A stretch of 19,103 nucleotides of DNA from CAYJDG01 sp964368875 (GTDB taxonomy: Bacteria > Pseudomonadota > Alphaproteobacteria > Micavibrionales > Micavibrionaceae): positions 1 through 19,103 of the forward strand of contig CAYJDG010000039.1 in assembly GCA_964368875.1 (NCBI GenBank), in the 5' to 3' direction. A model generated the notes under the pieces. That model was not told where the DNA came from and did no database searches. It saw only the letters and a program-made list of their open reading frames with translations. A program made the position numbers and the translations under genes. Positions within the stretch are counted from its first letter, which is position 1. Every line of letters starts with the position of its first letter. Below, in pieces: positions 15,345-19,103 of the stretch.

Positions 15345-16007
15345 ATGTTCCGTTTTATTTCCGCCGCCGCAGTTCTGCTGGCATCCGTTACCGCCGTGTC
15401 GACCCCAGCCAAAGCCGATTACTTCGTGTGGTCGGATGAAAAGAGCGGCGTGACGCTGTCTTATCCCGATACATGGAAAATGGTCAACAATCAGCAGCCC
15501 GATGATGTGTTCACGGTAGCTCTGCCGTCCGGCAACGACAAAGCCGTCTGCCGCGTGCGTGTCAACAAGGACGGACGCTACAAAATTTTCCCGAACCGTT
15601 TCGACGACGAGATCCAGCAAATTTCCTACGCTCAACCTTTCTGGGATCAATACACCGCCTCGTTTGATCAAGTGAAAGTGCATCTTTTCCGTGATGCCGC
15701 AGCTGTCGGCAAAGGGCACGGCAGCATGGAGCTCGCAACCTATGCGACCGCGCCGGATGAACTGCCTGATTACCGTACTGGCATCATGTTCGTGTCGTTC
15801 TATGATAACCATTACTACGTCGCTGATTGCTCTGCCGCAGCGAATGCGTATTCCAAGTATCACACGGCCTTTCTGACCTTCGTGAAAAGCATCGATTTCA
15901 AAAAGACCGTGCATGAGTTGACCGTCGGTAACTACCGCGATTTCCTCAAAGACTGGGGCGAACTCGAAGTGCGTTTGCCGAACGCTGTCAGCGTCACGGT
16001 TTTCTAA
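15345..16007 (+). CDS. Uncharacterised secreted (periplasmic) protein
   Basis: A 220-residue protein with a clear Sec signal peptide: basic start, hydrophobic core (AAAVLLASVTAV) and a probable cleavage after AKA at residue 24. The mature part starts DYFVWSDEKSGVTLSYPDTWKM; the pattern of a short strand followed by YPxxW is reminiscent of PsbP/DcrB-like folds, but this is only a resemblance. Two Cys (69 and 162) could form a disulfide. No membrane segment follows the signal. The start at 15345 is chosen for its GAGGG site 5 nt upstream; an ATG at 15333 would add four residues. It is divergent from the paralogue pair, with back-to-back promoters in a 135-bp gap, and is followed by a hairpin. 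Confidence 0.8.
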   Translation: MFRFISAAAVLLASVTAVSTPAKADYFVWSDEKSGVTLSYPDTWKMVNNQQPDDVFTVALPSGNDKAVCRVRVNKDGRYKIFPNRFDDEIQQISYAQPFWDQYTASFDQVKVHLFRDAAAVGKGHGSMELATYATAPDELPDYRTGIMFVSFYDNHYYVADCSAAANAYSKYHTAFLTFVKSIDFKKTVHELTVGNYRDFLKDWGELEVRLPNAVSVTVF

Positions 16008-16035
16008 TCTCCGGCCCAAGAGTTTGAATTTTTGA

Positions 16036-16061
16036 AATGCCCCATCGCAAGGTGGGGCATT
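16036..16061 (+). terminator. Hairpin terminator after the secreted-protein gene
   Basis: Perfect 9-bp stem AATGCCCCA / TGGGGCATT with an 8-nt loop, starting 28 bp past the stop. The following sequence (CTCAATACTTTC) is only moderately T-rich, so it may be a weak intrinsic terminator or an mRNA 3'-end stabiliser. Confidence 0.5.
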
Positions 16062-16378
16062 CTCAATACTTTCTAGGGCCAAATACTTGCGACTAAGAAA
16101 CTGTTTATGGTATCCTTAAGGAAGGGGCGGTTATGCACCGCCGGATGAGGGGGGACCTTGAAAATAATTTTCAGGGCCGCAGGTGCGAGCGTACGCCGGA
16201 TTACTCCCGGCTAACCCTAGGATTTCTGCGATTTTTAACGAAAGGTGAACAATTCCAACAATTTAGTTCAAATTTTATATATTTCCATAATTACCATTCT
16301 TTAACCCTGCTCCTTTAGTCTAGGGGAACGCACTGGAAGGACTTTTTCCAGAGCGGTCTTTCTGAGGGAGCCTGAATT
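16062..16378 (+). other. 317-bp intergenic region with serial hairpins
   Basis: No convincing gene. The first half is GC-rich and carries three consecutive inverted repeats. These are GGCGGT/ACCGCC (16126-16142), CCTTGAAAAT/ATTTTCAGGG (16156-16176, one wobble) and GCCGG/CCGGC (16195-16211), the last overlapping the palindrome GCGTACGC. The second half is AT-rich. It includes a CtrA-like site (16235-16250) and ends with a CTGGAA/TTCCAG hairpin (16333-16351) just before the GAGGGAG ribosome site of the next gene. It may be a structured leader or a small RNA. Confidence 0.4.
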
Positions 16379-17575
16379 TTGACTGAACCAGCTACACTTG
16401 CCATGAGCACTCTGCGGGGTGTCGTGCCGGAGGACCAAGTCCCGGTGGCGTCCGCGCGTCCTGAGATTCAGGTCACGGCTCCGCAGATGCTGGATCTCCC
16501 TGACATTGCCGCCAACGATCCCGACGACCAGTTTGTCATCGATGAGACCGATCCGCGTCATGCACAGACGCGCCTGTTCCTGCGCATGGAACTGCCCGAT
16601 GTCTTCAACGAAAGCGCCGCACCACCGGGCGTCGAGCATAGCTTCGCGCAGCTTTCCATGGCGACGCAGATGAGCAACGCCTACGGCGAAGCCACCATCG
16701 GCGTGCAGGGCGGCGGTGCGCTCTATACCGAAGAAACCGATTTCTACGAAGACTTTGCCGATGACAACGACGATGTCGACTCAAAAGGCAAAAAACGCAA
16801 GGGCATGGGCCCGAGCATGAAAGACATCGCAGAAGAAATTCGCCGCATGGATGAATGCGCACGCCAGTGGGATGCGAAGATCCATACAATCGGCGGGCAG
16901 CAGATAACTGGTGCCGAGTTGAAGAAACGCTCAGATTACGTCCTCGATCCTCGCAATAACAAGAAAATCGAAGAAGACTTAATAACCAATGAGGGTCTGA
17001 CACCTGAACAAGCCCGTCAGCGTCGCGAACAAATGCAGGAGCTCGCAAAATTATTGGAGAAAGAGCGTATCGGTAAAATTACCGAAGAAGAGCGTCGCAG
17101 GCTCCAAGCTTTGAAAGACGGGCCAGCTGGCCAAAGCATGTCTCAATTAAAAGCCGAAGCTGTTGAATTTGGCCAAGTCGATAGAAAACTCTTAGGCAAG
17201 ACAGAGGACTCTTTTAGACAAGAGAAAGTAATCGGGGAAGCATTCTCACTTCCTCTTAAAGCCAGTTCGGCGCAGACTTACGATGATACAGAAGTTGCCT
17301 TGAGGTTATTGAGGGAATCCCGCGAGATTACTTCCGGTGCTCAAGGAAACGGAATTCTTGTTTCTAAATCGCAAGGTCCTCAAAGTAGCAGTGCTTCAAT
17401 AGCTACATCTGTTAATGCAAATGCGATTAAAGCTAATCTTGATCTGACGACAACTTATAATGATGCATCCACTCATACAGAACCCGCTGTAGTCTTGGCA
17501 GTAGCGAATACTCAGCCAAAGAATACAGCCACAACTGGATCTAAAGTGATCCAGGTTGCAGATTTAGGATTATAG
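16379..17575 (+). CDS. Uncharacterised acidic protein with coiled-coil segment
   Basis: A 398-residue protein, not recognised; no signal peptide or membrane segment. The N-terminal ~120 residues are Pro/Ala/Asp-rich and probably disordered. An acidic run (DFYEDFADDNDDVD, 121-134) is followed at once by a basic one (KGKKRKG). A charged helical region (about 147-250, richest at 207-247) predicts a coiled coil. The last ~100 residues are Ser/Thr/Asn/Ala-rich and low in complexity. The start is TTG, supported by GAGGGAG 8 nt upstream; the next Met codon has no such site. Hand-counted GC falls from 64% (16381-16500) to 37% (17341-17460), so the gene may be chimeric. It converges on a low-GC secreted-protein gene with a 5-bp gap. 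Confidence 0.72.
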   Translation: MTEPATLAMSTLRGVVPEDQVPVASARPEIQVTAPQMLDLPDIAANDPDDQFVIDETDPRHAQTRLFLRMELPDVFNESAAPPGVEHSFAQLSMATQMSNAYGEATIGVQGGGALYTEETDFYEDFADDNDDVDSKGKKRKGMGPSMKDIAEEIRRMDECARQWDAKIHTIGGQQITGAELKKRSDYVLDPRNNKKIEEDLITNEGLTPEQARQRREQMQELAKLLEKERIGKITEEERRRLQALKDGPAGQSMSQLKAEAVEFGQVDRKLLGKTEDSFRQEKVIGEAFSLPLKASSAQTYDDTEVALRLLRESREITSGAQGNGILVSKSQGPQSSSASIATSVNANAIKANLDLTTTYNDASTHTEPAVVLAVANTQPKNTATTGSKVIQVADLGL

Positions 17576-17580
17576 TAAAA

Positions 17581-18291
17581 TTAAGGCTTACGATCAGGCG
17601 CTGGCACTAAGTTAGATGCCAGCATAGTTCCAGGTGATATAGGTTGAACGGGAGCTTGAGCCATATCTTGGCTAGTTTTCATACGGGCATACAAAGCCTC
17701 GCCATGCTGGGTCAAGACAAAACCTTTTACGGTATAATTACCAACAGATTTGGTCGTAGAGGGGTTAACCTGTTCAACAGTGCCATTACCGTCTGCGCGT
17801 GTAAGAACGCCAATTTTATTACTTTTGAACAGGCTACCATTTCGCTCAGCAAGGCTTTGAGCAACTAATGTAAAGCGTGATCCAAGTGAGTAAGCTTTTG
17901 CAATATCAGATGCATGAACGCCATCGCCAGAAGTTACACCAAGCCATGTCGGCGGAGTGCTCAATTCTCTGCTAAGTGGCGTTACAGTGGTTAGAATTTC
18001 TTTAACACAATATTCTGTTTGCTTCTGATTGTAAGGAAGATTGCCTTTTAAGTCGTAACCTAGGCTGCCATCTTCGTTAGCGTAATAACGTCTGGCCGTG
18101 TTTGCGCCATCAACCTCATAAGCCTGTGCAATATTATTTTGTTTATCTTGTTTAAGTAGTCCTGCAATGGTGGCTACATCGTAGCACTTATCAATTTTCA
18201 AGCTCTGCGCATTGGCTGTTGCAACACCGAATGCAAGAGCAACGGCGGGGGCGAATTGAGCTACACGAGTTAAGGTCGAACCTAAAGTCAT
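17581..18291 (-). CDS. Uncharacterised secreted protein
   Basis: A 236-residue protein with a signal peptide: hydrophobic core (FAPAVALAFGVATA) and probable cleavage after ANA at residue 28. The mature protein (QSLKIDKCYDVATIAGLLKQ…) has two Cys (36 and 95), which could pair in the periplasm. It ends in a Pro-rich tail (from about 213). No family recognised. Base composition is AT-rich (33% GC by hand over 18001-18060), unlike the housekeeping genes but like the 3' end of the convergent gene, suggesting shared acquisition. AGGA lies about 10 nt before the ATG. A TTAA-N7-TTAA site resembling a CtrA box lies 37-52 bp upstream. Confidence 0.75.
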   Translation of the reverse strand: MTLGSTLTRVAQFAPAVALAFGVATANAQSLKIDKCYDVATIAGLLKQDKQNNIAQAYEVDGANTARRYYANEDGSLGYDLKGNLPYNQKQTEYCVKEILTTVTPLSRELSTPPTWLGVTSGDGVHASDIAKAYSLGSRFTLVAQSLAERNGSLFKSNKIGVLTRADGNGTVEQVNPSTTKSVGNYTVKGFVLTQHGEALYARMKTSQDMAQAPVQPISPGTMLASNLVPAPDRKP

Positions 18292-18327
18292 GATGATGTG
18301 TCCTGTTTATTGGTCAGTCCCGAGAAA

Positions 18328-18343
18328 TTAACACATTCTTAAT
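18328..18343. promoter_or_regulatory. CtrA-like site TTAA-N7-TTAAT
   Basis: Matches the alphaproteobacterial CtrA consensus TTAA-N7-TTAAC at eight of nine fixed positions on either strand, upstream of the AT-rich secreted-protein gene. The surrounding DNA is AT-rich, so chance is a real possibility. Confidence 0.25.
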
Positions 18344-18436
18344 AAGAAACGCAAATATTCGCTTTGAATCGTTTCGAAATTAAGAAAAAACCAAGTTTAT
18401 CTTTGTAAAACATGAACTAAGCCCGGATTTTGGACC

Positions 18437-18522
18437 TTCTGAGTCATGTTGGCCTCGCGGGGCAGGTGTGCGTTTGAGGAATTGGGTACAGCCTGACTCA
18501 GAATGAAAACCTTGGCATTCTG
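18437..18522 (+). promoter_or_regulatory. Overlapping inverted repeats upstream of nfu
   Basis: Arm 1 TTCTGAGTCA (18437-18446) is a perfect complement of arm 2 TGACTCAGAA (18494-18503). CAGAATG (18499-18505), overlapping arm 2, is a perfect complement of CATTCTG (18516-18522). The two hairpins cannot form together, the layout of a folding switch, but there is no T-tract and no known riboswitch match. Confidence 0.35.
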
Positions 18523-18540
18523 CGGGCGGTGGCCTACATC
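18512..18540 (+). promoter_or_regulatory. Possible nfu promoter close to the start codon
   Basis: TTGGCA (18512-18517), 17 bp, TACATC (18535-18540) inside CCTACATC, which fits seven of eight positions of the Caulobacter-type GCTANAWC -10. The ATG is at 18550, so the transcript would be nearly leaderless; no ribosome site is present. Confidence 0.4.
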
Positions 18541-18549
18541 ATTTGCATC

Positions 18550-19103
18550 ATGTTTATACAAACCGAAGTCACACCCAATCCCGCCACGATCAAATTCATT
18601 CCCGGCCAGCCTGTGCTTGAAACGGGCAGCGCCGATTTTGCGACGCCTGAGAGCGCTGTCGGGAAATCGCCGCTCGCTGAACGTCTGTTCAGAGTTTCCG
18701 GCGTGAAGGGTGTTTTCTTCGGCAGTGATTTCGTATCGATTACCAAAAACGAAGACCGCGAGTGGCTGCTGCTGAAGCCGCTGATCCTCGGCGCATTGTT
18801 CGAACATTTCTCGACCGGGCAGGCGGTGATGAGTGACGCGCAGCCTAAAACTGCCGCGTCTGAAGAAGACAGCGACATCGTGCTGCGCATCAAAGATATT
18901 CTCGATGAACAGGTTCGCCCCGCGGTCGCCCGCGATGGCGGCGACATTATATTCGACAGCTATGAAGACGGGATCGTCTATCTACGCATGCACGGCGCGT
19001 GCGCTGGGTGCCCGAGCTCAACTGTGACGCTCAAATCCGGCATCGAAAGCATGCTCAAGCATTATATCCCTGAAGTCGAAGAAGTCCGTCAGGTTGAGGA
19101 CTA
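18550..19103 (+). CDS. nfu: Nfu/NifU-type Fe–S cluster scaffold protein (reaches right edge)
   Basis: Carries and delivers Fe–S clusters to target proteins. 184 codons are present and the window ends in TA, probably the first two bases of the stop, since family members end near here. An Nfu N-terminal domain (about 1-88, TEVTPNPATIKFIPG…GVFFGSDFVSITK…W) is joined by an acidic linker to the NifU domain (about 107-175). That domain carries the cluster-binding CxxC motif, Cys151 and Cys154, in GACAGCPSS. This architecture matches the NFU1-like proteins of alphaproteobacteria and mitochondria. The ATG lacks a Shine-Dalgarno and may be read from a near-leaderless mRNA. Inverted repeats lie upstream. 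trpS…nfu proximity is a known alphaproteobacterial arrangement, here split by five other genes. Confidence 0.94.
   Translation, partial: MFIQTEVTPNPATIKFIPGQPVLETGSADFATPESAVGKSPLAERLFRVSGVKGVFFGSDFVSITKNEDREWLLLKPLILGALFEHFSTGQAVMSDAQPKTAASEEDSDIVLRIKDILDEQVRPAVARDGGDIIFDSYEDGIVYLRMHGACAGCPSSTVTLKSGIESMLKHYIPEVEEVRQVED

Noticed and set aside
15210..16082. N-terminal extension of the minus-strand open frame beginning at 16082
   Set aside because: It is antisense to a gene with a clean signal peptide and crosses two promoters and a hairpin. The 15209 ATG has a ribosome site and matches the paralogue's N-terminus.
18292..18549. Possible tRNA or known riboswitch in the nfu leader
   Set aside because: No T-loop GTTCGAATC-type sequence, no cloverleaf arms and no match to a riboswitch core that I can recognise; kept only as inverted repeats.
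18397..18947. Minus-strand open frames opposite nfu
   Set aside because: The plus frame encodes both Nfu domains with the CxxC motif.

Overview
The window looks like chromosomal DNA from an alphaproteobacterium with roughly mid-50s GC. The evidence is the mix of genes (PiT permease with its DUF47 partner, MutS, CoaBC/Dut, UbiE, MurJ–TrpS, a two-domain Nfu scaffold), neighbour pairs familiar from that class (ubiE…coaBC–dut; murJ–trpS…nfu), and promoter elements resembling the alphaproteobacterial GCTANAWC type of -10. I cannot name the genus. No rRNA, tRNA, CRISPR array, insertion sequence or integrase was seen.

Layout. (1) 1–1687, minus: recQ, cut by the left edge. (2) 1772–4153, plus: a DUF47/PhoU-like protein, the low-affinity phosphate permease Pit and a NagB-type glucosamine-6-phosphate deaminase, tightly spaced. 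(3) 4158–7363, minus: mutS followed by a one-domain asparaginase-like gene that starts 2 bp after the mutS stop. (4) 7519–8016, plus: a stand-alone receiver-domain response regulator. (5) 8020–11183, minus: ubiE, a small alanine-rich membrane-anchored protein with its own terminator, coaBC and dut. (6) 11215–13835, plus: murJ and trpS. (7) 13838–18291: an accessory stretch of five genes I do not recognise. It holds two tandem minus-strand paralogues, a divergently transcribed secreted protein, a coiled-coil protein whose gene drops sharply in GC along its length, and a convergent low-GC secreted protein. (8) 18550–19103, plus: an Nfu/NifU-type Fe–S scaffold, cut by the right edge within what is probably its stop codon.

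Most genes are housekeeping: DNA repair (recQ, mutS, dut), phosphate uptake, coenzyme A and ubiquinone/menaquinone synthesis, lipid II export, tRNA charging and Fe–S assembly. Four convergent gene pairs are separated by only 2–5 bp. Clear intrinsic terminators are few; the best lies between the alanine-rich gene and coaBC.

The most interesting material is the trpS–nfu interval. The two tandem genes are diverged paralogues of an unfamiliar family. They neighbour two exported proteins, a coiled-coil protein and a hairpin-rich 317-bp intergenic region. The leader of nfu carries inverted repeats that could form mutually exclusive hairpins. No function can be assigned to the accessory genes from sequence alone.
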